Shown here: positions 50,305 through 61,232 of the stretch, in pieces | How positions within the stretch are numbered: position 1 is the stretch's first letter | How the letters are laid out: each line of letters starts with the position of its first letter | Assembly: GCA_050084985.1 (NCBI GenBank) | Contig: JBITNC010000001.1 | Location: forward strand, 198,400,001-198,464,000 | DNA from: Nageia nagi | Lineage: Eukaryota > Pinophyta | Direction: 5' to 3' | Length of the DNA stretch: 64,000 nucleotides | The notes under the pieces: model-generated | The model's input: the letters and a program-made list of their open reading frames with translations, nothing else | Databases searched by the model: none | Told to the model about the DNA's origin: nothing | Position numbers and translations under genes: made by a program

Positions 50305-52060
50305 TTGGAACCATTCCCATCAAGTTCCAACCTATTTAGTTCAAGCCTATTTGACTCCTCCCCTCAGGTCTACATCCGTTCCAGGAGAGCCACTAAAACT
50401 GTCGCTTTAGCTGCTCAGATCTCACATTTGACAAACGATACGGACCTAGCCGATTCAGTCTCTAGGAGTACGATATTCCTCAGTCGAAAGGGTCTGATTC
50501 TCCAAACTTTAGGACCAGTGCCTCATACAAATACCACTTTTCAAACCGTCTCTAATATACCTATTGTTCCTAGTCCTTTACTTATTATCCAAATCCCTAT
50601 CCAAACAATGGCTCAGCCTGTACCAACGATGCCTTGGTGACAAGGGACACCTATCAATGTTCCAGGTACCCAACATGCCATGCCAAAGAATGCTTCTTAG
50701 AATATCACCAAGTTCAAGGCAGATGGCATGAGAATGATCGAAGAGCACATCAACTTGTATAAGGATGCTATGGTTTGGTTGAACATTACTCATGAAGACG
50801 TGGCTTGCAGACTTTTCTCTCTCTTATTAGACGATCAAGCCCTCGACTAGTACGTTAGCATCCCTCATGGTTCTATCACTTCATGGGACCAATTGCAGGC
50901 AACTTTTTACAATTAGTTTAGGATGTCTATCGACTTATATGTGTTGTACCATCAATTTGCTTCAACGAAGCAGTAGCCTGGAGATCCTATTCGTGTGTTC
51001 AATACTAGATTCCAAAAGGTTTACTCTAGATTGGTACCCCCAATTAATGTTAATCAAGATGTAGCTTTGCAAGTCTACTTCAGGGCTTTGAATCCTTTGA
51101 TCTATACCTTTGCCCATAGAGAAGGTAATATCACAACACTAGCAGAGGCTTATGTAGAAGCCGTAAAAGTTGAACAACAATTCTCACCCCAGCCTCTTGC
51201 TATAAATCCACTCGGCAGCACCCTACTTGCACTTCACTATCCTAATCCTCTTGATTATGCTTCCAGTTTACAAAATGTGAATGGTTTAACATTGTCAAGT
51301 CTCCTCATGACTTCAAACACCATTCACCATAATCCTATGTTATCCTATTACCCGTAATTACAAGCCATTGTTACCAATACTACTAATGCCTTGGCCATTG
51401 CTCCCATCATCTCTACAATGTTGTCTTTACCTTCTGCTGCTAGTTTTAATCCTTGTCTGTCATTCTTTCCTGATGAAATTCCTGAAGCCTCGACAGCTTC
51501 CAATAGTCCCATCAGTGACCCTAACAAGAATGAAGCGATGGCAAATTTTGGAAAGATTGATGCAACAAATGAGCAATGACATCAAGGAGATTAAGAGGAA
51601 CTAAGACAATCAAGGTCAGCATGCTCAGAACGATTGGCCCAAAGCCCATAACTTTCAAAGATCCAATAGATATTGAAACATTGCTGCACATAACAGCAGG
51701 GTACCCAACCCGATTTTCAAAAATATCAACAACGTCAATCAAGTCCACAATGTTGACATCCCCATTATGTTGATTTGTAACTAGTACAAAATTCATTCCA
51801 CTAAGACACATAATGAAACAAATTGTCCCGAGTTCAAGACAACTCTGAATGTATTTCATCAAGAAATACAGAATATGGAGATTGTCCCTATAGATGCTCC
51901 TCTTGCTCATCAGTTCGACCAAGTGATGCTCAATGAGATAACTGATGTCAAAGCTGAAGCTGATACAGAGACATCTAGCTCAAATGATGAAGTGTATACT
52001 ACTCAACAACTCTTCCCTGAAGAGGAAACTCCTCTTGTAATGCTCACAAAAGAAGTTTAC
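50305..52060 (+). pseudogene. Ty3/gypsy gag (broken)
   Basis: Capsid/nucleocapsid protein of the large element. The first readable codons (EPFPSSSNLF) lack an ATG; TTG at 50305 marks only the frame edge. The gag core reads DGMRMIEEHINLYKDAMVWL, LLLDDQALD-stop-YVS, GSITSWDQLQATF, DPIRVFNTRFQKVYSRL and LAEAYVEAVKVEQQF. After a frameshift near 51560 come MSNDIKEIKRN and QHAQNDWPKAHNFQ, then a zinc-knuckle-like C-N-stop-Y-K-I-H-S-T-K-T-H-N-E-T-N-C-P. In ALD-stop-Y and N-stop-F the stops replace likely Trp and Gln codons. Protease follows in frame 2. Confidence 0.8.
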
Positions 52061-52900
52061 TTTGCACACCTGATGCTAGCTCAACCTGCCTACAACTTTC
52101 AGAGAAGAGAAAAATCTCCCATGACCACATATACTCCTTCGAACAATTTGCTCACATCCTCTGGATTCGACTTCTCCATTCAATCCTCCTCCTCTTACTC
52201 ATCTAGCGCCACAATTCAAGAATGTCTATGTTCACTGAGGGGAGGCATCTTCTTCCACTGCTCCATCAACGCACGAACCTGCACGAGCAGAACAATCCCA
52301 AGAGCAAATCTTGGATAAGAAGGTGATTGAAGAAGGTCCCCACACTTCATCTTACAACCTCGTTGAAGAATTGAAAAAGACCAAGTCAAAAGCTTTTGTG
52401 TACGATGTAATCCATATGGATAAATAGTAGTGCCTATCAAGGAGTTGAACGAATTTACCTCCAAGACTAAGCAGAAATGGGTGCCCAAGGCTACTAGGGC
52501 ATCCAAACCCATAGAGGTGAAGACCTTGCTCATGTACAAAGGCAAAGAAAAGGAGTCAACACTATTTCTTTTGACACTAAGGATTGTGGGCAAGAACCTG
52601 CATAATTGCATGGTGGACTCTGGTGCGGCTGGAAATGTCATGCCATATGAAGTCTGTAACCAACTGAGCCTTCCCCTCATAGATAGTCCTAAAAAGGTCA
52701 CTCAGCTGGACAAGACTAAATTCAAGGTGATCAGATGCTTCCGAACATGCATATTCAAGTAGCTTCCAAGCCTCGAGTGCAACAATACACTGATATCCAA
52801 GTAGTGGATATTCCAGATTCATATGGGATTCTATTGAGTAGAGATTGGTTGAAGAAACTAAACAAATATATTTCTATTGACTTCTCCCATATGTGGCTTC
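52061..52900 (+). pseudogene. Ty3/gypsy protease (broken, active site kept)
   Basis: KKTKSKAFVYDVIHMDK and ELNEFTSKTKQKWVPKATRA lead in. Then LRIVGKNLHNCMVDSGAAGN and VMPYEVCNQLSLPL show the D-S-G-A active site intact near 52616-52628. After a shift near 52740 the frame reads QQYTDIQVVDIPDSYGILLS and RDWLKKLNKYISIDFSHMWL, the conserved block that follows the protease in Tat-type elements. Minor stops occur but the core domain is open from 52430 to 52762. Confidence 0.8.
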
Positions 52901-53430
52901 CCTAGAAGGGGCAACTGAACCAGATTAGAATAAACAACAACCCTCGCCTGAAGGAGATGATCATAGATTACAACAATTTGAATGAGGTTCATTTTGCACA
53001 AGAGGAGTTGGGCATATACACCATAGACGTTATTGCTGATAAAGGTGGTTCCTGCGTGAAGATGGAAGAATATCATCAGACCCCTTTGTATCTCAATCAT
53101 TTGAAGAGAAATCCATGCTCGGACAATTTGAAATTCACAAGACCAGAAGCTCTAGGTTTAGAGCCTCTAGAAGAAAAGTTTCATTGGATGAAGCACGAAG
53201 CTGAAAACCAGTTGGTTAAGCTTGAAAAAGCCGAGTACTTGGTCTCTGAAGATCAAGACCCTGAAAAGAAGGATGTCGGTGTTGACATCAAAGATAAAGA
53301 GATTTTAGAAAACATGCAGAAACATAACCGATTATTGAAAGGAGAGAGCTCACATCCTCCTCCTACCGAAAGTTCTAAAAGAGATATCCCACTTGAAGGA
53401 GTTGATCCTACTAGAAAAGACCAATTTTGA

Positions 53431-53830
53431 GTCCTCAAGTTCAATGAATCTAAGTCTAGGCTTGGAAGTGGAGCCGATGTCAATCTACAGAATCCAAATG
53501 GAAAGAGGTATCAGGCCTCATTTCGGCTCCAATTCACATGCACATGTTATTCAGCCAAATATGAAGCCCTAGTTCTCGGATTGAAGATGGCTCTCCGAAA
53601 AGGCATCAAATACCTAAAGGTGATCGAAGATTCAGAACTGGTGGTGAAGTAGATTTGAAATATATACTCCTGTAAGGATCTGAGCCTAAATTGATATTGG
53701 ATTCGAGTATGGGATCTCCTGAAAGATCTTGAATCTTTCGAGATCAAAGCTATCTCACGAAGAAAGAATTCAATGGCCGATTCATTAGCCTTCGTTGCAA
53801 GCACACTCCAACCCTTGGAGAACACTTGGC
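53431..53830 (+). pseudogene. RNase H-like domain placed before RT (broken)
   Basis: An additional RNase H would help remove RNA from the hybrid during cDNA synthesis. The reading is VLKFNESKSRLGSGADV, then SAKYEALVLGLKMALRKGIK, YLKVIEDSELVVK, KDLSLN, and SRRKNSMADSLAFVASTLQP. This follows the plant/archaeal-type RNase H pattern F-D-G-A, A-E-Y-E-A-L, G-D-S-x-L-V, N-x-x-A-D-x-L-A. The first catalytic Asp is Asn (FNES). Glu (in YEAL) and the later two Asp (EDSEL, MADSLA) remain. Extra RNase H domains are known in Tat-clade gypsy elements, usually described after RT. Here it lies between protease and RT. Confidence 0.7.
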
Positions 53831-53879
53831 TACAGAGATTTACTGTGGAGATTGTCCCAGTGCCTTCAATTCTAGATAA

Positions 53880-55148
53880 TATTGCAAATATTCAAGTTTT
53901 CCAAGATAAATGGCAAATTCATGACTTTGTCTAATTTTGGAGTGTTTGCTTCCCAAGTTACTCAAGAAGATTCATCCGAATCTGAAGAAGAGAATACCAA
54001 AGTCTTGATTGAAGAGAAGCTGTATGATGGAGTCATCCAGTTTAAGACGAACAAGATCCCAAGAGGAATTGTTGCTATGAAGCACCTGTTTGATCATCAC
54101 ATGATCCGAAACCAAGTTGTTGCTTGGATTGATGCTGAAGATATTGAGGTAGTCAACTTGGGTACAGAGTCTGAACCCAAAAACATCCTCTTTGGTAAGT
54201 CCTGTATTGATGCTAAAAGAGAGAAAATCATTCAATTTATATAGGAGTTCATTAACATCTTTGCATGGAAGTATGAGCATCTTAAGACTTATGATCCTTA
54301 TATCATTACTCATACTATTCCCCTTAAGCCAAATGCAAAGCCTTTCAAATAGAAGCAAAGGTTGGTTAACCCCTTCCTGGAGCCTTTGATTCTTCAAGAA
54401 GTTCAGAAGTTGGATGAGTCCAAGATTTTTTTTCATTGAGACATAAGGGTATGTATTGATTTCAGACATCTCAACCAAGCTTCGAAAAAGGAAAATTATC
54501 CTTTACCCTTCCTAGATGAAGTCTTACATATTGTAAATAGTTCACAAATGATGTCCTTTTTGGACGGTTATTCAGGTTACAATCAAATTTTCGTTTATGA
54601 AAGGGATAGATTGAAGACAGCTTTCACCACGAAATGGGGAACATTTGAATACAGTCGAATGCCTTTTAGTTTCATAAATGTTGGTGCTACATTTAAAAGA
54701 GCGGTGAATTTTGCCTTCCAAGGTCTGATCGCGAAATCCATTGTGATATACATGGATGATTTAATAGTGTTTTCAAAAGATAGATCTTCTCACGCAAAGG
54801 ATTTGAGGAAAGTTTTTTAAAGATGTAGAAAATTTGGAATTTCCTTAAATCCCAAGAAGTGTATTTTTGGCACTTCCAAAGGGAGATTGTTGGATCATAT
54901 TATTTCTAAGAAAGGGATCTCTATCAATCTTGAGAGGGTAAATGCCATTCAGAAGATTACATATCACTCAAATGTTAAGGAGTTGAGATCATTCATGGGC
55001 CGAATCAACTTCGTTCGCAAGTTCATATCGGGCTTTGCAGAGATTGCCAAACCCATCAATGATATGTTGAAAAAAGATGCTAAGATCATGTGGAACGAAG
55101 AAGCACACAAAGTTTTTCAAGATATCAAAAATGCCATTTCCAGTGCTT
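53880..55148 (+). pseudogene. Ty3/gypsy reverse transcriptase (broken, YMDD kept)
   Basis: It begins with the Tat-type lead-in NKIPRGIVAMKHLFDHHMIR, VNLGTESEPKNILFGKS and EFINIFAWKYEHLKTYDP, then HTIPLKPNAKPFK. About 20 residues before RVCIDFRHLNQASKKENYPL seem deleted. MMSFLDGYSGYNQIFVYERD, LKTAFTTKWGTFEYSRMPFS and AKSIVIYMDDLIVFSKDRSS follow, the YMDD at 54749-54760 intact. One stop after RKVF, then LNPKKCIFGTSKGRLLDHII, ELRSFMGRINFVRKFISGFA and MWNEEAHKVFQDIKNAISSA. The reading stops at 55148, exactly where a chromovirus LTR starts, before the normal RNase H. Confidence 0.85.
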
Positions 55149-56367
55149 GTGATGATCCAAAATGAACCTCCACTCAAAAACACACAATCACAATCCCCAA
55201 ACCTTGACATCAAGCCTAGGGCATTCACAATACACGATCAAACCCTCAAGAGTGCAACATTACGGTTAGAACTTCAATAATACACAACAATGCGATGATG
55301 CCAATGTCTAGCTTAAGCATCTATTATCTAATTAATAAATTATGACAATACCATCGCATGATAAGTACAAGCATGAATAACCACAATGACCCAACACATG
55401 CATAAGATAAGTCAATACAACACAATGTGAGATCCAAGAACCCTTGGTAAGTATATTCACAATATGAGGCAGTACAAAATCATATGAACCCTCTAGGGCA
55501 GTCATGGGCTTCTCAAGAGCCAAGCTGAACACAATGATGACAATCTTATATCACTTCGAAACCATAGGAAAAATATATCCCCTCAGATATCAATTCCTCT
55601 CCACTGAAGGAGCTCTCCTCAATCTCTAGTCAATCGACTGAATGGTAGGAATAAACCCTCGAGTACCATCGGATGGGCAAAGGTGCTCCACCAATGTCAT
55701 AGATAATCTAGGTTCCAATGCTTGACTACCCTCTAGACGCTCTGCATAGGAATGGAATGCTTAACACCGCTAAGTCTTGTGGTCCAATGGACTAGTAAGA
55801 GTAATAATAATCAATTGTATCCAGTAATGAGCCTCTTGTGTTTATTTATACATTATCATGTCAAGAACTGTCTAGGAATCACCATCCAGCTCCTCCTATT
55901 CCAACGTTGGCTTCCTAGGGGCCCAAAATGCCCAACATGGGTGTCTAATGGCTAGACATGCCAATGTAGGATCCTAGGGAGTGTTAAATGCCAACGACTT
56001 GGTCAAGGGGTGCCACACATGCCTATTAGGTGAAAGGGGATTGACATGGGGTCTAGAAGCATAGTTGGGCCAATGTAGGGGTGTGGGATCCTCCCAAAGC
56101 ATGGAGCATGCACACAAGTGCCTATCTAACACATACATATGTCTTGGGATTCCCACAATCATCATCGGGATCTCCAAGCATGATAAATACTCCTAATCTA
56201 TCCTTAGGAGGGAGATGCTCGATTTGGGGCTCATAATGGGGTCCATTGACCCATTAAGTCTCTTATCCTAAGTTACGACATAAAAAGCAATGCATAAGAA
56301 GAGTATATTACAAATACATCCTTACAGATCATACAATTAATGACTGGAGGACAAGGGGGACATCACA
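55149..56367 (-). repeat. 3' LTR of chromovirus 2
   Basis: 1,219 bp with 7-bp inverted ends: TGTGATG on the left, CATCACA on the right. On the minus strand it begins TGTGATGTCCCC directly after the purine run GAGAGGGGAGGCT. It shows partial likeness to the LTR at 23629-24476. The matching 5' LTR is missing at the other end of the insert. Confidence 0.75.
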
Positions 56368-56760
56368 AAGCCTCCCCTCTCGAGATTGCTTGCCCTCAAG
56401 CAACTCAATGATGGATGTGTGAGTATATATTCTCCTTCACATATTGAGTCTTCATCTGGTAGGTCCTTCCATTTGATGAGGTACTCTTGAATCTATCTAG
56501 ATCTCAACTTCTTGACTCTAATCTCTAGCACCCTCTCCAGACTCAGAACCACCCATCCCTCATCATTAAGTGGGGGGAGGACAGTATATGAAATGTCATG
56601 CTGCCCCACGGTCTTCTTTAGGAGTGAGACATGGAAGGTGTTATGTATCCTATTCCCCTCTAGCAACTCCAACTCGTAAGCAGCATCTCCCACTCTGCAC
56701 AAGACCTTGTATGGGCTGAAGAACCTTGGTTGCAACTTCTCTACCTTTCACTTCTTGAGT
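56368..56760 (-). pseudogene. Chromovirus 2 integrase C-terminus and chromodomain (broken)
   Basis: The minus strand reads MQPRFFSPYKVLCRVGDAAY and ELELLEGNRIHNTFHVSLLK, then RVKKLRSR-stop-IQEYLIKWKD, LPDEDSICEGEYILTHPSL. The chromodomain Trp normally before E is Cys (SICEGE), so binding to histone tails would be impaired. It sits directly before the polypurine run and the LTR, as expected. Confidence 0.8.
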
Positions 56761-56989
56761 GATGATTGTCGGAATGGTTGCGGCAACAAATACACCATAT
56801 CTCCCACCTCGAAGCTCCTCTTTGTCCTATGTTGGTCATAGTACTTCTGCCGATTCTGGGCCTGGGCCATTTGCAAGTTCTCATTCAACAGCCTCATAAT
56901 GTCCTGGTACTCGTGCAAGAGATTGTTTGCCTTGGGTGCCCTTCCTTCATCAAAAATTAGATCTTTGAAGTTGGGAGCGTCATAACCAT

Positions 56990-57600
56990 ATAAAGCTCAG
57001 AAAGGAGACATCTTAATGGACATATGATGAGTAGTGTTATAGCAATACTCTCCAACGTGGAGCCACTTGACCCATGTTTGCTGCTGACCTGTCACATAGT
57101 GCCTCAAATAACCCTCTACCCATTTGTTGACGATCTTCATCTGTCCATTAGTTTGCCGGCGGTAGTTGGTGTTGGGGGTGAGATCCGTCCCACTCAACTG
57201 GAACAATGCCTGCCAGAACAAACTCAAAAACTTGTTGTCCCGATAACTCACTATCTTCTTTGGCAACCCGTGCAACTTGAAGACCTCCCTGAAGAATAGA
57301 TCAACTATTTGTGCAACCATGTGGGTGGTGGTGATGGCAAGGATATGGGCAAACTTGGTGAGCCTATCCACCACTACTAAGATGTCGTCCTTGCTTTGGG
57401 CCTTAGGTAGGCCGTTGAAGTTTATGGAGATGTCCTCCCATTTTTGCTGAGGAATGGGCAATGGCTGAAGTAATCTTCTAGGCTTCGTATGCTCCTCTTT
57501 ATTCTTCTAGCATTGTGTACACTCCTAGATGTGCCTCAAGACGTCTTGCTTAAGCCCCTTCCAGGTGACCTGTCTCTCACATCCTAATAGGTCTTCATGA
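56990..57600 (-). pseudogene. Chromovirus 2 integrase core, all three acidic residues lost
   Basis: Open for 154 residues at 57461-56997. WEDISINFNGLPKAQSKDDI has Asn where the first Asp is expected. KKIVSYRDNKFLSLFWQALF has Tyr for the second Asp (S-D-R-D in the family). RQTNGQMKIVNKWVEGYLRH has Lys for the Glu. The fold-defining residues are otherwise well kept, so the element decayed mainly by point changes. An HHCC zinc-binding part upstream (57480-57600) is only partly readable. Confidence 0.85.
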
Positions 57601-58330
57601 TGTCGAGGTGTCCTGTGAGGGGGATATTGTGGAGTGCATGCAACACCTTCTTCTTAACCTCAGACGTTGGGGATAAGAAAACCCGATTCCTTTTCAAGAT
57701 CAACCCCTCTCTAACTACATACCTCTTGTTCTTCACCATCCCATTAAGAATACCGAAAGCAAACTCATCTTGAGCATATTCATCCATGACGTCCTTCTTC
57801 CACTTAGTCGCAATGGAGGAGAGAGAGTAAAAAGAGGGATTTCTAGATAGTGTATCAATTGCTGTGCTCTTTCATTTGACATATTGGATTTGAAAATCAA
57901 ACGATTGAAGCTTGCTTACCCATATTTGTTGCTTCTCACTCAAGTCCGTCTGGTTGAGGAATTACTTCAAGCTATTGTGGTCACTTCGAATGATGAAGGG
58001 CCCACAAACAAAGTATTGCTTGAACCTCTCTAGTGCATGCCTAACAACCAACATCTCCTTGTCATAAACGTTGAAACTCTGCTATGCACTTAACAGCTTC
58101 CGGCTCTCAAATGCAATCGGCTACCCATTCTGCATCAACACAGCTCCAACATGCAACTTGGAGGCATCACACTCCACGGTGAAGGGGGCTGAGAAATCTG
58201 GTATGGCCGAATAGGGGCAACTACACATGACTATCTTGAGTCTCTCAAAGGCTTTCTGAGCCTCACTTCCCCAAACGAATACATCCTTCCTAGTGAGATG
58301 TGTGAGGGGGGCAGCTAGGTGAGAGAAACC
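57600..58330 (-). pseudogene. Chromovirus 2 RNase H and linker (broken)
   Basis: MDEYAQDEFAFGILNGMVKN, KRYVVREGLILKRNRVFLSP and VLHALHNIPLTGHLDIMKTY mark the linker to integrase; GHLDIMKTY matches the family GHxGxxKT zinc segment. Upstream the RNase H is readable only in pieces (KHSLQSFDFQIQYVK-like wording near 57880) through many stops. Confidence 0.6.
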
Positions 58331-58339
58331 ACGAATGAA

Positions 58340-59300
58340 CTATCTATAGTAGTTGCACAGCCCTAAGAACCCTCTCAGTTGTGTGAGGGATGTGGGGGTT
58401 GGCAATTCCTGACTGGTTGATATCTTCTGCTCATCTACCCTGACTCCCTCATGGCTGATGACATGCCCTAAATACAGTATATTTGTCATGCCAAACTCAA
58501 ACTTAGACAATTTGGCATAGAACTTCTGCTTTTGTAGTACCTTCAAGACATGATCCAGATGTCTAACGTGTTCCTCCCATGTCCTATTGTATATCAAGAT
58601 GTCGTTGAAGAACACCAACACAAACTTTCGCAACTGACCTCTTAAGACCTGATTCATGGCCGATTGGAATGTAGCTAGTGTGTTGGTCAATCAGAATGGA
58701 ATCATCGAGAATTCAAAATGACCATAATGACACCAGAAGGCTATCTTGTGGATGTCCTCCTCCTCCATCCTAATTTGATGATAACCGGACTTCAAATCAA
58801 TCTTGGAGAAGTACTTCGCTCCATGCAACTCATCAACAAGGTCATTCATCCTCGGGATCGGATATCTGTTTTTAATGGTCTTATTATTGAGAAACCTATA
58901 GTCTATGCACATCCTTATTGTCCCATCCTTCTTCTTCACCAACACCACAAAAGAAGCAAATGGGTTGGAACTCAACCGAATGAATCCCATATCTAGCAAC
59001 TCCTTAATTGTCTTCTCTATCTCATCCTTGTACACCTTCGAATGCTTATAGGGAGTGACCATGATTGGTTTGGCACCTACTTCCAACTCCACCATATGCT
59101 CAAACCCTCTTTACGGTGGCAAATCCTTGGGTATATCCCCAAAAACATCTGAATACCGATCCAAGATGCATTGGATCTCAAACGGATGCTCCTTGGCCTC
59201 CCTAGTGTGCAACATGGGGCCTCCTTTGGCTAGGGTGAAGATGCAGGCCCATTCTCTGTCCTTCTAAATTATGGTGTCCATCTTCCTAGCTGATACCACC
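58340..59300 (-). pseudogene. Chromovirus 2 reverse transcriptase, catalytic Asp lost
   Basis: MVELEVGAKPIMVTPYKHSK, DMGFIRLSSNPFASFVVLVK, KKDGTIRMCIDYRFLNNKTI, ELHGAKYFSKIDLKSGYHQI and CHYGHFEFSMIPF are all well kept and open for 134 residues. After a break come ATFQSAMNQVLRGQLRKFVL and VFFNDILIYNRTWEEH. The F-F-D-D of chromoviruses reads F-F-N-D, so polymerase activity is gone. FGMTNILYLGHVISHEGVRV and LTQLRGFLGLCNYYR end the domain. Confidence 0.85.
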
Positions 59301-59640
59301 TTAGTGATGGCCTCTAATCTGCCACTAATAGCACTGGATTGAAGCATTAGCTTCCTCTCAGTCATCTTCTTTTGATCCAAGGCGGTATCTCCTCAAATCC
59401 CTCCTGGTTCAGACTTTGGGGTTTGGGTTGGCTCCATTCCTCCAACGTTGGCCTTTGCCAAGCAACCACTCGTTATCCCAACAGGTCTGGTACATATGAA
59501 AAGTGACATCTCTCTAGAATTCTTTGGCGACACCGTGGTAGATCCGAAGAAAGATCTCAATCCTCGATGGTGTCTTATGCGACGACACAAATTTGGTTTG
59601 CCACACCTCCCCTTTCTTCTTGCTCATCCTCTTTGCAGGT
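59301..59640 (-). pseudogene. Chromovirus 2 pre-RT segment and junction with a copia remnant
   Basis: KLMLQSSAISGRLEAITKVV, ACIFTLAKGGPMLHTREAKE and DRYSDVFGDIPKDLPP form the usual lead into chromovirus RT. Upstream of it the origin of the reading (CRRIRHHRGLRSFF and GGMEPTQTPKSEP) is unclear. The switch to the copia remnant lies somewhere near 59600; I cannot fix it to the base. Confidence 0.45.
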
Positions 59641-60330
59641 CGTTCTCCCAAGAATTCTCTCTCCATTTTTCATTATTATTATTTTCATCTATGCACTCCA
59701 CATGTGCATCTTCAACTCTTGGAACAATCAAGCACTCTTCTACATCATCTTTGCCTCTACATGAAGCAAATCCTCTCTTGCCACCTCTTCCGTGGGCAGC
59801 ATACACACCTCTTTGGAGGTTCTTCTCATAGACATTGCAAGTCTCTTCCTGCAAATAAACATATTCAGAGGGCTGCAAACAAAAAACTTCACAAGACAAG
59901 GGCTCATCTTCCTTGCCCACAAAGTCATCATTCACAAACTCATAATCTTGTAGATTGCTATTCATCTCATTACAATCTAACTTACAATTCTCATCCTCAA
60001 AACTAGCATTCAATTCTCTCCAAACATCAAATGTTGTTATGCAATTTTTAATCAAATGTTATACCTCTTCAATTCCATGAGTGCTTTGCAATTTTGGTGT
60101 TGTTCCTCTTTCCTTCTTATTCTTTCTTCACCTTCAATGCTACTCCAATATGTTGGTTCTGCATATCCAACCTCTACAATATCCCAAAGATCCAAACATT
60201 GCAAATAAGTTTTCATCTTCACCTTCCAAATCTGGAATTCCTCTCCATCAAACATTGGTACTAGCAAGAAATTAGTATTGATAGCTATTACACTAGAGCA
60301 AATAAAGAAACCCAAATAGAAATCAACCAT
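59624..60330 (-). pseudogene. Ty1/copia gag N-terminus (broken) with unknown extension
   Basis: The minus strand from 60330 reads VPMFDGEEFQIWKVKMKTYL then QCLDLWDIVEVGYAEPTYWS and EERIRRKEEQHQNCKALMEL, the standard start of copia gag (F-D-G-x-N/E-x-x-x-W-x-x-K-M). After a stop at 60052 the next frame (IKNCITTFDVWRELNASFED, then an acidic, Asn-rich part) does not resemble gag. It lies just after the primer-binding site and LTR at its right. The rest of this element is absent. Confidence 0.75.
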
Positions 60331-60422
60331 GAAAATATTTTTTACAAACTATTCTCAAGATCCCCACAAGTTTACTCTAATTTCTTCCATCTACCAAGCT
60401 TCTTCAAACCCATTAAATCATA

Positions 60423-60437
60423 CCAACTCTGATACCA
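60423..60437 (-). promoter_or_regulatory. tRNA-Met primer-binding site
   Basis: TGGTATCAGAGTTGG on the minus strand, two bases from the LTR end. Confidence 0.85.
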
Positions 60438-60439
60438 AA

Positions 60440-61232
60440 TGTAGTTTTTAAAGAGTTTCAATAAAACTCAACATTCATATTTCCAAGTACAGATTCACAT
60501 TCCCAAATCTATATTCTTGCAAAACACCATTAAACAACATTAACATTTACAAATTTGAGATAAGAACATATATTGGAACTGAAATCATATCTTTATTAAG
60601 ACTTCAATGGTGATTGACATTCTATCAAACACTTTACATGCAAACTACAGTGTCAAAATTGTGGATTTCATAGATCCATACTCCAACATGCCTCAATCTA
60701 CCTAAAACTTGAAGGATTACATGTATTTATACTATGCCAAGGTTTGGAATGACGTCAGACATTATTACAACCATAAAGCAATTGAAAACAACTAAAAACT
60801 GACCTCAGACATTATTACAACCATAAAGCAATTGAAAACAACTAAAAACTAACTTTGGAAGTCGCCAATAACTCTCAAAATTGTCACAAGTGCAATGCCA
60901 GGGCGTTTCTGAAACGCAACCATGTTTCTAAAAATGGTCATGTTTATTTATGATGAAATGCATAGGGTCAAGGCATTTCTAGGTAGATAAGGATAGTTCA
61001 CCAGAAAACGGCCATAATGGTGGTCAATCCTTAAGAAAAGATAGGCATGTCTATACTCGTTGGAAAGGTCTTTTCGAACACTATCTAATACAAAAAGAAT
61101 CAACTCAATTGGATGTATCTATAAAAGTTATAGCTCCTGAAAGTTGACTGATCTGTTTGAACTAGTCCATTTGGCATTGAATTGGAAATGCAAGTTTATA
61201 ATTTGGTCTTCAATTGAGCTCAAATTCCAACA
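60440..61232 (-). repeat. 5' LTR of the truncated copia element
   Basis: About 793 bp, plus-strand ends TGTAGTTTTT and ATTCCAACA, so on the minus strand it runs TGTTGGAAT...AAACTACA and meets the primer-binding site. Its right end abuts gypsy integrase coding sequence exactly. It contains a 50-bp tandem duplication at 60751-60850. Confidence 0.75.
60751..60850. repeat. 50-bp tandem duplication within the copia LTR
   Basis: Units 60751-60800 (GACGTCAGACATTATTAC...) and 60801-60850 (GACCTCAGACATTATTAC...) differ by one base only, so the duplication is young relative to the rest. Confidence 0.9.

Noticed and set aside
50305-50307. Start codon of gag at 50305
   Set aside because: The base triplet is TTG, not ATG; it only marks the edge of an open frame. 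The true gag start is lost or unrecognised.
59448-60006. Plus-strand open frames at 59448-60006 (up to 137 residues)
   Set aside because: They are antisense to the chromovirus/copia coding relics on the minus strand and have no motif.
55149-61232. A single chimeric element with proper target duplication
   Set aside because: The flanking 5-mers differ and each half keeps only one LTR; separate insertions with deletions fit better unless another copy shares the junction.
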